Assembly: GCF_007750855.1 (NCBI RefSeq)
Contig: NZ_CP036291.1
Span: forward strand, 2,976,001 to 3,040,000
From: Pirellulimonas nuda
GTDB taxonomy: Bacteria; Planctomycetota; Planctomycetia; Pirellulales; Lacipirellulaceae
DNA length: 64,000 nt
Reading direction: 5' to 3'
Below, in pieces: positions 46,433 through 55,910 of this stretch. Below the pieces are notes generated by a model that was given only the letters and a program-made list of their open reading frames with translations, was not told where the DNA came from and made no database searches. Made by a program: the position numbers and the translations under genes. How positions within the stretch are numbered: position 1 is the first letter of the stretch; each line of letters starts with the position of its first letter.

Positions 46433-47275
46433 TTAGTTCGTAGCTTCTTTGTTCTCTTCGTCGCCCGACCCGGTGGGCGCTTTGGTCTGTTTTGGCCCGG
46501 TTTGGAGTTTTTCGGAGCCGGTGGGCGCTTTGGCCCTGTTTGACTCCTCGGCGCGGCGGCTCAGTCGGTAGCTCTTGCCGGTGATGGTGAGGATTTCGGC
46601 GTGGTGTAGGAACCGATCGAGGATCGCTGTGGCGGTCGGGACATCCCCCAGCAGCTTGCCCCAATCCTCGAGTGGTCGATTCGTCGTCATCATGGTGCTG
46701 CGCGTTTCGTGGCGCCGCATCACGATCTCGAACAAGAACTCGCCACTCCGCTTGGGGAGCTGCTTCATGCCGAAGTCGTCGATGATCAACAGGTCCGGCT
46801 TGAGGTAGCGATTCATGACCCTCTGGTGGCCCTCCATCGCTTCGTCGTGCAAGAAGTCGCGGACCACGTCGAAGATGCTGCGGTACAGAACCACGTAACC
46901 GAGCTTGATGAGCTGATAGCCGATGGCTTGGATGAGATGGCTCTTGCCGGTTCCGGGAGGTCCGCACAACAACACGTCGCGATGATCGTTCAGGAACCGA
47001 CCGGTCGATAGGTCGTAAACGACGTTCCTCTTGATCGACGTATTAAAACTCCAATCGAAATCCGTCAAGACCTTCAGCTCCCTGAAAGAGGCGGCCTTCA
47101 CGCGGCGGGCGATCTGTCGTTGGCCGCGGATAAGCATCTCGTCTTGCAAGATCAGCTCCAAGAACTCGACATGCGTCAGGCCGTTGCCGCTGGCTTCTTG
47201 AAGCCGGAGTTCTAGCGTCTCGGCGAGGCCCGACAGACGCAGTCTTCTCAACGTCGTGGAGAGCGTTTCGTTCAT
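46433..47275 (-). CDS. istB: IS21 helper ATPase IstB
   Basis: 280 residues. AAA+ motifs: Walker A 'GPPGTGKSHL', Walker B 'LLIIDDFGM', sensor 'STMMTTNRPLEDW', and C-terminal 'ILDRFLHHAEILTITGKSYRL'. It assists the IstA transposase in target choice and strand transfer. Its start overlaps the istA stop by four bases. After the normal end there is a ~35-residue tail with repeated 'KAPTGS', encoded by copies of the end-repeat motif. Confidence 0.9.
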   Translation of the reverse strand: MNETLSTTLRRLRLSGLAETLELRLQEASGNGLTHVEFLELILQDEMLIRGQRQIARRVKAASFRELKVLTDFDWSFNTSIKRNVVYDLSTGRFLNDHRDVLLCGPPGTGKSHLIQAIGYQLIKLGYVVLYRSIFDVVRDFLHDEAMEGHQRVMNRYLKPDLLIIDDFGMKQLPKRSGEFLFEIVMRRHETRSTMMTTNRPLEDWGKLLGDVPTATAILDRFLHHAEILTITGKSYRLSRRAEESNRAKAPTGSEKLQTGPKQTKAPTGSGDEENKEATN

Positions 47276-48459
47276 GAGCGGTAAGCCTCCGTTCTAAAGT
47301 CAACACGGACGACGTCGCCGTAGTCCGACAAGTTACGGATGATGGGGTGCTGATCAAGGAACTCGAACGTTCCCTGCTTGGACGCCGAATGCTCGATCAG
47401 CTTGCGGATCGTTGGTAAGCGATAAGATTGAAACGAATGGGCCGTTTCGCACGCTTGTTCGATCACCTGGGCGGGGTGCTTCCGCGACAGATTCAAGAGC
47501 CCCTGCAGCACCCGGACCGCTTCGACACCGCGTGTGGCTACCAAGCCGTGCGACCAATCCTTGGTGTTTTCGCCGATAAAACTGGCCTTTTTCAGCAGCC
47601 ACTCGGCGCCCCGTTCGACGGGGCTGATCTTCTCCGAGGCGATGTGCTCGGGCAGGGTGCTGAACCTGCCTGGCGACTGCGTGGCGTGCGTGCAGAGGAC
47701 CTCCATCTGGTCATTGAGAACGCGGACCAAGTGGGAATCCCACCGCACCCATAGCGTGCGTCCCAAGTACTCTGGCGGCACGCTGTAGTACGACTTGGCG
47801 ACCGCGATGTGCCCGTCGCGACTGACAATGCGTTGACCTTCCTGGAAGCAAGGGAAGCGCTCGCGCGGCAACGCCCCCAGCGTGGGGCGTTCCACCTCAC
47901 GGAAGTGCTTCAGCACTTGCTGCTGCGTCGTGCCGTGAATCCGCGTGTCGGCAACCGTGGTTTCCCAGTGCAGCAGGTGGTCGTTCTGCTCACGCAGGCT
48001 GCTGAACGTAAGTCCCTTCAGCGCGTTCTCCTGGACATAGGCCACCCCTCGTTCGACCTTGCCCTTGTGACGCGGCATGCGTGGCTTGGTCGGTAAGAGC
48101 GCGGCGCCGTAGTGCTCGCAGAAGCTGCGTAGCTTCGGATTGAGATCGGGGTCGTACCAATCGGCCTTCAGCACGGCCGCTTTGAGATTGTCAGGGACCA
48201 GCGTCTTGGGCACGCCGCCAAAATGCCAAAACGCATGCTCCAAACAATGAATCAGATCGTCGGTAGTCTGCCGATAGACGACCTCGCTATACGCCTTGCG
48301 CGAATGGCTCAGCACGACTCGCAAGACATGCGTCCGACGGCGACTGCCGTCCGCCGCGACGATCGGCGCCCCGGCGCCAAAGTCGATCTGGGCTTCTTGG
48401 CCAGGGGCGACTTCCATCCGCCGAAACGGCAGCGGCGTGTTCTGGCTGAGCTTGGCTAC

Positions 48460-49716
48460 CACGGCGATTGCGCCAAGCTAGGCAATATGCGACCCTCTAG
48501 GCAAGCCGGCGTTTGGAATGGCAGCAGGTGTTGCCTGGCGGCCGGCGGGACCTGGAGGGATGGGCATGGGCGCCAAGGCGAGCGTGCGGATTGCGGAGCA
48601 TTTCGAGGGCCTCACCGACCCGCGTCGGCGTGAGGTGACCTACCCGCTGGTGAACATCGTGGCGATGGCGTTGTGCGCGGTGCTGAGCGGGGCGGACGAC
48701 TTCGTGGCGATCGCCGACTGGTCGCGGGAGAAGAAGGATTGGCTGGCGAGATTCTTGGACATGAGCAGTGGGGTCCCCTCGCACGACCGCTTCAACGCGG
48801 TCTTCGCGGCGATCAAGCCGGCGGAGTTCGAGAAGTGCCTGCTGAGCTTCATCACGGCGTTGCACGAGGTGACCGAAGGGCAGGTGATCGCGATCGACGG
48901 CAAGACCTTACGGAGGAGCTTCGACGCGGCGAGCAGCAAGGCGCCGATCCACATGGTCAGCGCGTGGGCGTCGGCCAATCACATCGCGCTGGGGCAGGTG
49001 GTCACCGACGCGAAGAGCAACGAGATCACGGCCATTCCCAAGCTGCTGGATATCCTAGAAATCCAGGGGTGTTTGGTGACGATCGATGCGATGGGCTGCC
49101 AGCGGGAGATCGCCGAGCAGATCGTCGTGGGAGGGGGGGACTACGTGCTGGCGGTCAAGGGGAACCAGCCCAATCTGCACACAGCGATCAAGGGCTTCTT
49201 CGCCGCCCACCTCGAAGACGATTGCAGCGGCATCGATTGCCGCCGCTCCGAGTCGCACGAGAAGGGGCACGGCCGGCAGGACGATCGCTACTACTACTTA
49301 GCGAAGCTTCCGGACGGGTTCGACGAGGGGAGCAAGTGGCGCGGGCTCAAGGCGATCAGCCTGGCGTGCCGCATCACGACCCACGCCGACGGAACACAGA
49401 CGCACGACACCCGCTACTACATCGCCAGCCGCTACCTCAGCGGCCAAAAGTTCGCCGACGCGGTCCGTGGCCACTGGGCGATCGAGAACGCGTTGCACTG
49501 GCAACTAGACGTCACCTTCGGCGAAGACCAATGCCGCATCCGCAAAGGCCACGCCGACGCCAACTTCAGCCTGCTGCGCAGGACAGCGCTGAGCCTGCTC
49601 AAGAACAACACCTCACGCAAGCTGGGCGTCAAGAACAAACGCCTCGCGGCCGCATGGAGCGACCAGTATCGGCTGGAAGTCCTGTGCGGGAGGTGAGTTA
49701 TGGTGCGATCGCCCTG
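48460..49716 (+). mobile_element. ISAs1-family element nested in istA
   Basis: 1,257 bp. The left end starts CACGGCGATTGCGCCA, and the right read inward starts CAGGGCGATCGCACCA. GCTTGGCTAC flanks it on both sides (48450-48459 and 49717-49726), a 10-bp target duplication within the range known for this family. Confidence 0.9.
48566..49696 (+). CDS. ISAs1-family transposase
   Basis: About 376 residues from the ATG after GGAGGG (an ATG two codons earlier is also possible). The DDE_Tnp_1-associated N-terminus is 'FEGLTDPRRREVTYPLVNIVAMALCAVLSGADDF', followed by the catalytic region 'IAIDGKTLRRS', 'LVTIDAMGCQ' and 'GHWAIENALHWQLDVTFGEDQCRIRKG'. It reads complete and is probably functional, so it may be the most recent insertion here. 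Confidence 0.92.
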   Translation: MGAKASVRIAEHFEGLTDPRRREVTYPLVNIVAMALCAVLSGADDFVAIADWSREKKDWLARFLDMSSGVPSHDRFNAVFAAIKPAEFEKCLLSFITALHEVTEGQVIAIDGKTLRRSFDAASSKAPIHMVSAWASANHIALGQVVTDAKSNEITAIPKLLDILEIQGCLVTIDAMGCQREIAEQIVVGGGDYVLAVKGNQPNLHTAIKGFFAAHLEDDCSGIDCRRSESHEKGHGRQDDRYYYLAKLPDGFDEGSKWRGLKAISLACRITTHADGTQTHDTRYYIASRYLSGQKFADAVRGHWAIENALHWQLDVTFGEDQCRIRKGHADANFSLLRRTALSLLKNNTSRKLGVKNKRLAAAWSDQYRLEVLCGR

Positions 49717-50513
49717 GCTTGGCTACGAACCGGCGTACGCTGTGGTACTTGCCGGTAAATCCGTGCTCGGCGACTAGGTCTTGGAAGATCCGCTGGGCCG
49801 CTAAGCCTTGCTCAAGCTTGGCAAGCACCAAGCCGCGGAACGGGTCGCACAGACTCCGCGACCCGGGGGGCGCTTTGGCCCTGTTTGGGGGGGCTTCGGC
49901 AGCCTCCGACCCGGGAGGCGCTTTGGCACTGTTTGAACCCTCCGGCCCGTCGCTCTGGAGCGTCGGCCCGGAGCCCGCCAGCAACTGACGTGCAACGGCG
50001 CCACGACTAATCCCCAGCTCCCGAGCGATCCGCCGCTGCGACCAGCCTTGCAACTGTAACGTCCTAATGGACAACACTTTAGCCACCTTCAATCGGTTCG
50101 CCATGCGATCAGTTCCATTGCTCAGACGAAAGCAATGCAGCCTACGCGGCAAACCGCCTTAGTGGCCCTGTTTCAAGCGCCTGTCGCTGGTACTGTTTGA
50201 GCGCCCCGTGACATCCAAGGCAGCTATTTCCGTTGCAATCGCTTGCGTTGTTGTAGGACTGGCATTTTTTACCTGGAATAGCTCTGTGGCCCAGCAAGCA
50301 GACATTGGCAAAACGAGAACCCAACCGAATATGCTTTGGAGGGGCGTGTCGTCAAACGCCCGCCTGGAAGTATGCCGGACGAGGGTCCCTGGCGGCTGGT
50401 TCGTGTTTGTGACTAAGAATTCAACGAGAGTGACAGAACCGAGTCCGCAGCCGGGTTCGGGAGCATTCTTCTACCCCGACCCTGAACACAAATGGAATGG
50501 TACGAGCCAATAG

Positions 50514-51105
50514 GGGTAGAGGTGCCCCGCGGCGGCGTGAAACGCCGCAGCACTTTCTGGCCCTCCTCGAACTCGCCGCGGTGCAGCTCAACTTCCCTCG
50601 CGAGCCTGAATGGCCAACTGGCCGAGCGTGCATTATCTGCGGCGGTTGGCCGGCTCCGCCAACTTGCGGCGGTGTCCCAGCTCGGCCAAGATCTCCGTGG
50701 CTGCAAGCCGTTCGCCGCGGCGGTTTGGGCCATGAGCGTGCGGATCAGGTTTGTAGGCGCGGGCGTGAGCCCAGATCTCCTTGTGAAGCCAAGCACTCCA
50801 TCCCCAACTCGGGCAGCCGCTAGAAGACGCCAGCAGCCCGCCGATCAGTCTCAGCAACCAAACCCAACCCGCCTTTTGACTTGCAACCAGTAGCCTCCCA
50901 GCTCACCCTGCTACTCGTAAAGAATTCAAGGTGGTGCACGAATCAGTTCTGGTACAGTCCGCAATCGACTTGTGGACCGAGGGCTTCGCTGGTAAGCATG
51001 AGGCCCAGATCATTGGACCAAAGGACATTGCCACGGCCCTGGTTCTAGCGTCGAGGCTAGGCTCGCGAATGGATCGCCCCCCCGTGCTGCCGAGCGGATT
51101 CGAAT
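50514..51105. other. Intergenic region with a partial island repeat
   Basis: Bases 50565-50710 are repeat copy 5. The rest up to the flavoprotein gene has an open GTG-started frame (from 50931) that runs far into the next gene in another phase; I do not count it as a gene. Confidence 0.45.
50565..50710 (+). repeat. Island repeat, copy 5 (partial)
   Basis: GCGGTGCAGCTCAACTTCCC, GTTGGCCGGCTCCGCCAACT and GTGTCCCAGCTCGGCCAAGA, then sequence unlike the other copies. Confidence 0.7.
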
Positions 51106-52758
51106 ATGTTGCAACGATCATCCGATCAAATCGCGTTCCCGACGCTCGACGATCAACAGATTGCGCAGGTAGCGGAGCTGGCGGAGCTTACTCACTTCAA
51201 GGACGGGGAGGAGCTGATCGCACATGCTCAGAAGGACTATCCCTTCTATGTGATCCGCACCGGCCGGGTGCTGATCGTTGAGCGAGACGACGGTCAGGAC
51301 AGGCCGATCGCGACGCACTGCGCCCGGGCGTTCGTGGGCGACGTCGACATGCTGACGGGCCGATCGTCGATGTTCGTGGCGCTGGCGGACGGGCCGGTCG
51401 ATGCGTACCGGCTATGCGCCATCGGACTTCGCCGCTTGTTGCGCGACCGTCCGACGATCGGCGAGGTGCTGCTGGAGGCCTTCCAGATGCGGCGGCAGAT
51501 GCTGGCGGACCTGCCGTTTGTCGGCGTACGCGTCGTGGGACGCGCCAAACAGGCCCAGACCACACGTCTGCTCGAGTTCCTATACAAGAACCACGTTCCG
51601 AACACGTACTTCGACGCCGACGACGCACCTGGGATGGGCGAGCTGGTCAGGCTGGCCGCGCAGACGCTGCCGCTGCCGGTGGTCCGCTGCAACGGCCACA
51701 CGGTGGGCGACCCTTCGCTTCCAAGGCTGGCCGAGTGCATCGGCATCAACCGCAATGTGGACCAACAGAGGTTCGACCTTGTGATCGTAGGCTCCGGGCC
51801 GGCCGGGCTGGCCGCAGCCGTATACGCCTCCTCCGAGGGGGTTAGCACACTTGTTATCGATAGTGTCGGCCCAGGGGGACAGGCCGGGAGCAGCTCGAAG
51901 ATCGAGAACTTCATGGGGTTCCCGTCCGGCCTCAGCGGAAGCGAGTTGGCCGGCCGAGGCTACCTGCAGGCGCTCAAATTTGGGACGCAGTTCATCGCCC
52001 CGATCACGGTCTCGGCGATCGAGCCTCAGCCTTCTGGCGAGCACCACCTGACGCTCTGCTCCGGCCAGACGGCGCGGGCGCGTTGCGTGCTGGTCGCCAG
52101 CGGCGTCTCCTACCGCCAGCTCGACCTGGCGGGCTGTCGCGAGTTCGAGGGGGCGGGCGTCTACTACGCAGCCACCTCCGTGGAGTCGCGCGCGTGCGAG
52201 GGGGACGTGGCGGTGGTGGTCGGCGGCGGCAACTCCGCCGGTCAGGCGGCCATGTTCCTCGCGGCGCACGCCCGAGAAGTCAAAGTGCTGATCCGCGGCA
52301 ACGACCTGCGGGCGAAGATGTCTTCCTACTTGGCGGAGCGGGTGCTCCAGCACCCTAACATCCGCGTGATCCTTAACGCTGAGGTCGCGGCGGTTGAAGG
52401 CGACGTGTGCGTCCGTTCGATCCAGCTCCGCGACCGCACGAACGGTGCGACTAGCCGAGCAGACTGCGCGGGGCTCTTCATCTTTGTCGGCGCCAAGCCG
52501 CACACTGAGTGGCTTCCACGCGACGTGCTGCTAGATGAAAACGGCTTTGTCGTGACGGGATCGGCGTTTTTTGGTCAGGACGCATCGCTGCGCTCTCGCT
52601 GGCCGTTGGAGAGACCCCCGTGTGATCTTGAAACCACGGTTCCGGGAATCCTCGCGGCGGGTGACGTTCGCAGCGGCGCCCTCAAGCGCTGTGGATTTGC
52701 GGTGGGCGAGGGCTCGTTGGCTGTGGCGTGCGTGCACCGCTTACTCAGCCTAGCCTGA
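51106..52758 (+). CDS. Cyclic-nucleotide-domain/thioredoxin-reductase-like flavoprotein
   Basis: 550 residues in three parts. A cNMP-binding-like sensor (~10-130: 'FKDGEELIAHAQKDYPFYVIRTGRVLIV', 'FVGDVDMLTGRSS') comes first. A short thioredoxin-fold-like region (~145-215) follows, and then a two-dinucleotide-fold flavoprotein. The FAD motif is 'VIVGSGPAGLAAAVYASSEG' near 228, then 'GPGGQAGSSSKIENFMGFPSGLSG'. The NADP/NAD motif is 'VVVGGGNSAGQAAMFLA'. The redox CxxC of true thioredoxin reductases is absent. The family probably reduces an unknown partner under ligand control. It is followed after 7 bp by the DACNV gene, so the two are likely co-transcribed. Confidence 0.85.
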   Translation: MLQRSSDQIAFPTLDDQQIAQVAELAELTHFKDGEELIAHAQKDYPFYVIRTGRVLIVERDDGQDRPIATHCARAFVGDVDMLTGRSSMFVALADGPVDAYRLCAIGLRRLLRDRPTIGEVLLEAFQMRRQMLADLPFVGVRVVGRAKQAQTTRLLEFLYKNHVPNTYFDADDAPGMGELVRLAAQTLPLPVVRCNGHTVGDPSLPRLAECIGINRNVDQQRFDLVIVGSGPAGLAAAVYASSEGVSTLVIDSVGPGGQAGSSSKIENFMGFPSGLSGSELAGRGYLQALKFGTQFIAPITVSAIEPQPSGEHHLTLCSGQTARARCVLVASGVSYRQLDLAGCREFEGAGVYYAATSVESRACEGDVAVVVGGGNSAGQAAMFLAAHAREVKVLIRGNDLRAKMSSYLAERVLQHPNIRVILNAEVAAVEGDVCVRSIQLRDRTNGATSRADCAGLFIFVGAKPHTEWLPRDVLLDENGFVVTGSAFFGQDASLRSRWPLERPPCDLETTVPGILAAGDVRSGALKRCGFAVGEGSLAVACVHRLLSLA

Positions 52759-52765
52759 CGCCGCC

Positions 52766-54064
52766 ATGGAAGAGCAGAAACGCCTCAACCCGACTGGCTA
52801 CGCCTACCCCGCACACCTCGCCGCGGCGCTGCGTCGGGGCTGGGCGGACCGCGCCCTCGACCCTGCGCTGCTGCCGTGCTCCGACTCGGTCGAGCTGTTG
52901 ATCGACACCATGTACCAAGCAAGCTTGCTGCGAGAAGAATCACAAGGGGTGCAGTGCCGGATTATCGCCGCGGGCCCGAGCACGTTTGACTCCGCCCTGC
53001 GGGACGGCGCCAGCAGCCTACAGGTGTTGCGCTTCAACGAGCCGTTTGACTTCACCCCCCACCAGCTCAGGAAACTCGCGGGCGCCTCCGGATACTACCG
53101 GTCGCTGCTGGCGGTGGACTGCGACTCGGGGGGCCCTCCGCTCATCTGGGGGATGGTTATCACCGGCACTGATTGGGTCAACCGAGTCATCACGGACAAG
53201 GCGGACGATGACCCGCTGCCGCAGCGCCTGGTGGTCCACTGCATCGGCCCGGGCCACCTGCTAGCAGCGGCCGGAGACATCCGCGTGGTGGAATCGTCGG
53301 GCGGCAAGCTGCTTACCGAGGGCTTTGATCCGTTCCGCTCTCAGTGGCTGCCGGGCCGCTTCGGCGCCATGCGGGCGAATATGATCCAGCAGCTCGAAGG
53401 CCAGCAGCCTTCGGGCGGTTCGACGACTCGGCTGTGCGATTCGTTCGTGCGCGACGTGGCCCAGCGCGTGGTGCGAAGGGCTCTCCGCTTGGTGCGGACG
53501 CGCGGGCACGGCGGAATGCTCATCTACCTGGCCGACGCGGACGTCCAGCGGGCCGAGCTCGGTCGCTGGCTGCGTTTCCGGGTTCGGTTCGCGGACGACG
53601 ACTCGACCCTCCGGTTTGTTCGCCTGATGAAGCGGCTGATGGAGCGGGCACTGCAGCTCGGGGTCGAGCTCGGCTTGGCGGAGGTGACCTACGAAGACTT
53701 CCGCCAGATGCGCGACGTGCGGCTCGACGAACTCAAGGGAGCGATCATCGAACTCGGCCATGTGTTCGCGGACATGATGAGCGTCGACGGGGCCCTGGTG
53801 CTCGATCGAGGCTTCCGCTTGATCGGGTTCGGCGCCGAGATCTTAGGAGACTCTCACGTGGACACTGTGTTCCGCGCCCTCGACCTCGAAGCGACGCGCA
53901 GCGTTCCGGAGCGGGCCGACATGTCGGGCACGCGTCACCGCTCGGCCTACCGCCTGGTGCGCGGGCTGCCTGAGACCATCGCGGTGGTGGTTTCCCAAGA
54001 CGGCGACGTCCGGTTCATCGCCCAGACCGACCCCGGGATCACCTGCTGGCACTACCTGCCATAG
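52766..54064 (+). CDS. DACNV-type (diadenylate-cyclase-related) sensor protein
   Basis: 432 cytoplasmic residues. The C-terminal ~110 residues resemble the nucleotide-binding domain related to DisA/DAC enzymes: 'MMSVDGALVLDRGFRLIGFGAEI' near 335-357 (the DGA position) and 'SGTRHRSAYRLVRG' near 386-399 (the RHR position), then 'AVVVSQDGDVRFI'. The N-terminal ~320 residues include 'RLVVHCIGPGHLLAAAG' and 'HGGMLIYLADAD' and match what I recall of DACNV-containing proteins. Whether it makes or only senses a dinucleotide is not decided by sequence. Coupled to the upstream flavoprotein gene (7 bp). Confidence 0.65.
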   Translation: MEEQKRLNPTGYAYPAHLAAALRRGWADRALDPALLPCSDSVELLIDTMYQASLLREESQGVQCRIIAAGPSTFDSALRDGASSLQVLRFNEPFDFTPHQLRKLAGASGYYRSLLAVDCDSGGPPLIWGMVITGTDWVNRVITDKADDDPLPQRLVVHCIGPGHLLAAAGDIRVVESSGGKLLTEGFDPFRSQWLPGRFGAMRANMIQQLEGQQPSGGSTTRLCDSFVRDVAQRVVRRALRLVRTRGHGGMLIYLADADVQRAELGRWLRFRVRFADDDSTLRFVRLMKRLMERALQLGVELGLAEVTYEDFRQMRDVRLDELKGAIIELGHVFADMMSVDGALVLDRGFRLIGFGAEILGDSHVDTVFRALDLEATRSVPERADMSGTRHRSAYRLVRGLPETIAVVVSQDGDVRFIAQTDPGITCWHYLP

Positions 54065-54538
54065 CCGGAGTGCAGCGCGATAGCACAATACTGCATCCGC
54101 CGAGCCCGTTTACCCCCGCGGGCCCCGGACTCTCTGTACGGTTCGACGAATGGGCGTCGCGCCCGGCGCTTTAGACGCCTTGCGCCGTCCATGGTACGCG
54201 GCGCATCAAATAAAAGTTGACGGAAGCCGTCTTTGCCGAATGCAGCTGCTCAGCCTCGCGTCGAAGCACTATTCTAATCCACATGGTTGGCAACGCCCTC
54301 CGGGGACTCTCGCGGCGGCGTTCGGCTGCTGCACCTAACGGGAAGTCGATTTTCTCGCCGAGACGCTCGCCTCGCCTGCAACATTGGGATTCTACGAACG
54401 GGCGGCGCTTGGCCCACCACTGGCGGACTTTGTCTCAGCGCGACTTGCTAAGGTGCAGATTTCCTCGGATCCTAATCAGGTATCCATTCTGCGATCGGAG
54501 AGCTGCACGTCGGCTGGTTCAGTGGAGTCTGAGTTTCG
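54065..54538. other. Intergenic region
   Basis: No supported gene. A short AAGGTGCAGATTTCCTC-like stretch near 54450 vaguely recalls the island repeat. It lies between convergent genes. Confidence 0.35.
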
Positions 54539-55702
54539 CTATCGTGATCGCCGCTTCACCGCGTAGCCGTAAGGAATTGGCCATGCGGGTTCACCGCCGA
54601 GTTCCTGCGCGGCCTTGATCGCCCAGTAGGGTTCACGGAGCATTTCGCGGGCCAGCAGTACCAGGTCGGCATCGCCGCTGGTGATGATTTCGTTGGCGTC
54701 CTTGGCCTGGGTGATCAGCCCCACAGCGCCGGTCTTGATCGAGGCCTCGTGGCGAATCTGGCGGGAGAATGGCACCTGGTAGCCCTTGCCCACCGCGATG
54801 CTGGCCTTGGGCACCAGCGCGCCGCTGGAGACGTCGATCAGATCTACGCCCAGTGCTTTCAGTTCCCGCGAGAGCACCACCGACTGCTCGACGTCCCATC
54901 CGCCGTCGGTCCAGTCTGTGGCCGAGATGCGAACGAACACCGGCAGTTCGTCGGGCGTCAGCCGGCGGATGCGATCGGCAACCTCTAGCGTGAGCCGCAT
55001 GCGGTTCTCGAGACTGCCGCCGTACCGGTCGGTCCGCTGGTTCGCCAGTGGTGAGAGGAACTCGTGCAGCAAGTAACCGTGCGCGGCGTGAATTTCGATC
55101 ACGCGAAACCCCGCTTCGAGCGCGCGGCGCGTCGCGGCCTCGAACGCGGCCGTCACTTCCTCAATGCCAGACTTCTCGAGTGGCGTCGGTGCGGGGTCGC
55201 CTTCGTTGAATGGCAGCGGACTCGGGGCCACCGCTTCCCATCCACCCTGGTCGGCGTTCAGCACAGCACCACCCCGCCACGGCACGTCGCAACTCGCCTT
55301 GCGGCCAGCGTGCGCCAATTGGATTCCGGCCACGGAGCCTTGCGAATGAATGAACTCGGCGATGCGTGCCAGCGGTGCGATGTGCTGGTCGCCCCAAATG
55401 CCTAGATCGCCCGGTGATATCCGGCCCTGGGGCGTGATGGCCGTTGCTTCGGCGATCACTAGCGCCGCGCCGCCTGAGGCGCGACTGCCGAGATGCACCA
55501 AGTGCCAGTCGCTGGCCAATCCGTCTTCGGCAACGTACTGGCACATGGGCGAAACGACGATGCGATTACGAAAGGTTACGCCGCGGATGCTGAGCGGCGT
55601 CAAGAGATCGATCTCCGGCACTTCGCGATCGTGGTCGGTTCCTGCCAGACAACCTTGGCCCGATGGCGACTTACCAGCTCGGCTCGAATCGCGTTCCGAC
55701 AT
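54539..55702 (-). CDS. Old Yellow Enzyme-family NADH:flavin oxidoreductase (YqjM-like)
   Basis: 387 residues; an FMN-dependent ene-reductase that reduces activated C=C bonds of enals, enones and similar electrophiles. TIM-barrel landmarks: 'NRIVVSPMCQYVAEDG' with the FMN-modulating Cys of the YqjM class, 'GIQLAHAGRKAS', 'VIEIHAAHGYLLHEFLSPLANQRTDRYGGSLENR', 'VFVRISATDW' and 'LVLLAREMLREPYW'. I chose the ATG at 55702; the domain proper begins ~30 residues later, and longer upstream extensions are not family-like. It is divergent from the alcohol dehydrogenase gene, with a 208-bp shared promoter region. Confidence 0.9.
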   Translation of the reverse strand: MSERDSSRAGKSPSGQGCLAGTDHDREVPEIDLLTPLSIRGVTFRNRIVVSPMCQYVAEDGLASDWHLVHLGSRASGGAALVIAEATAITPQGRISPGDLGIWGDQHIAPLARIAEFIHSQGSVAGIQLAHAGRKASCDVPWRGGAVLNADQGGWEAVAPSPLPFNEGDPAPTPLEKSGIEEVTAAFEAATRRALEAGFRVIEIHAAHGYLLHEFLSPLANQRTDRYGGSLENRMRLTLEVADRIRRLTPDELPVFVRISATDWTDGGWDVEQSVVLSRELKALGVDLIDVSSGALVPKASIAVGKGYQVPFSRQIRHEASIKTGAVGLITQAKDANEIITSGDADLVLLAREMLREPYWAIKAAQELGGEPAWPIPYGYAVKRRSR

Positions 55703-55910
55703 GCTTTCTGATCCCGGTGGAGACCTGCGGAAGCATGCAACGAGCGTTGTATGCAGGCCGCAACCCTTGGCCAAAGTATTGGAATCCCGGCATCGCGCTC
55801 CGTCAACAACGACGTGCACGAATTCGTATTGCCCCCGCATTGCTTCCTTGCCCAGCAGCCATATACTTCGGACCGCCAGCAGACCCCCGCTCCCCGTCAG
55901 GAAAGAGCCG

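Larger units (their letters stand above)
47272..50104 (-). pseudogene. istA: IS21 transposase istA, interrupted by ISAs1
   Basis: The N-terminal part (50104 down to 49717) has the helix-turn-helix 'GWSQRRIARELGISRGAVARQLL'. The C-terminal part (48459 down to 47272) has the DDE residues in 'AQIDFGAG', 'TLVPDNLKAAVLK' and 'KGKVERGVAY'. Deleting ISAs1 plus one 10-bp duplication gives an uninterrupted 521-residue IstA, normal for the family. A low-complexity insert ('AKAPPGSEAAEAPPNRAKAPPGS') after the first helix-turn-helix is encoded by end-repeat-like DNA. Currently split, so the IS21 cannot make a full transposase from this copy. Confidence 0.85.
46363..50213 (-). mobile_element. IS21-family element carrying a nested ISAs1
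   Basis: The ends match as inverted repeats: the left starts TGTCATTGGGCGCTTCAAAC, the right read inward starts TGTCACGGGGCGCTCAAACA. TCCAAG is duplicated on both sides (46357-46362 and 50214-50219). Without the nested element it is 2,584 bp and carries istA and istB overlapping by ATGA. Further end-like repeats lie inside both genes. Confidence 0.9.
46342..50513 (+). pseudogene. Small membrane-anchored protein gene split by IS21
   Basis: The ATG at 46342 (with GGAGGT upstream) opens 'MATPASK'. After removal of IS21 and one copy of its TCCAAG duplication the frame continues at 50220 as 'AAISVAIACVVVGLAFFTW', a single N-terminal membrane helix, then a periplasmic-looking tail ('PNMLWRGVSSNARLEVCRTRVPGGWFVFV') to a stop at 50513: 104 residues in all. 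Function unknown. The 3' part lacks its own ribosome site, so the gene is inactivated. Confidence 0.75.

Noticed and set aside
50931-51281. GTG-started ORF before the flavoprotein gene
   Set aside because: It runs 175 bases into the flavoprotein gene in another phase, where it becomes Gly/Arg-rich, and it has no family signature or ribosome site.
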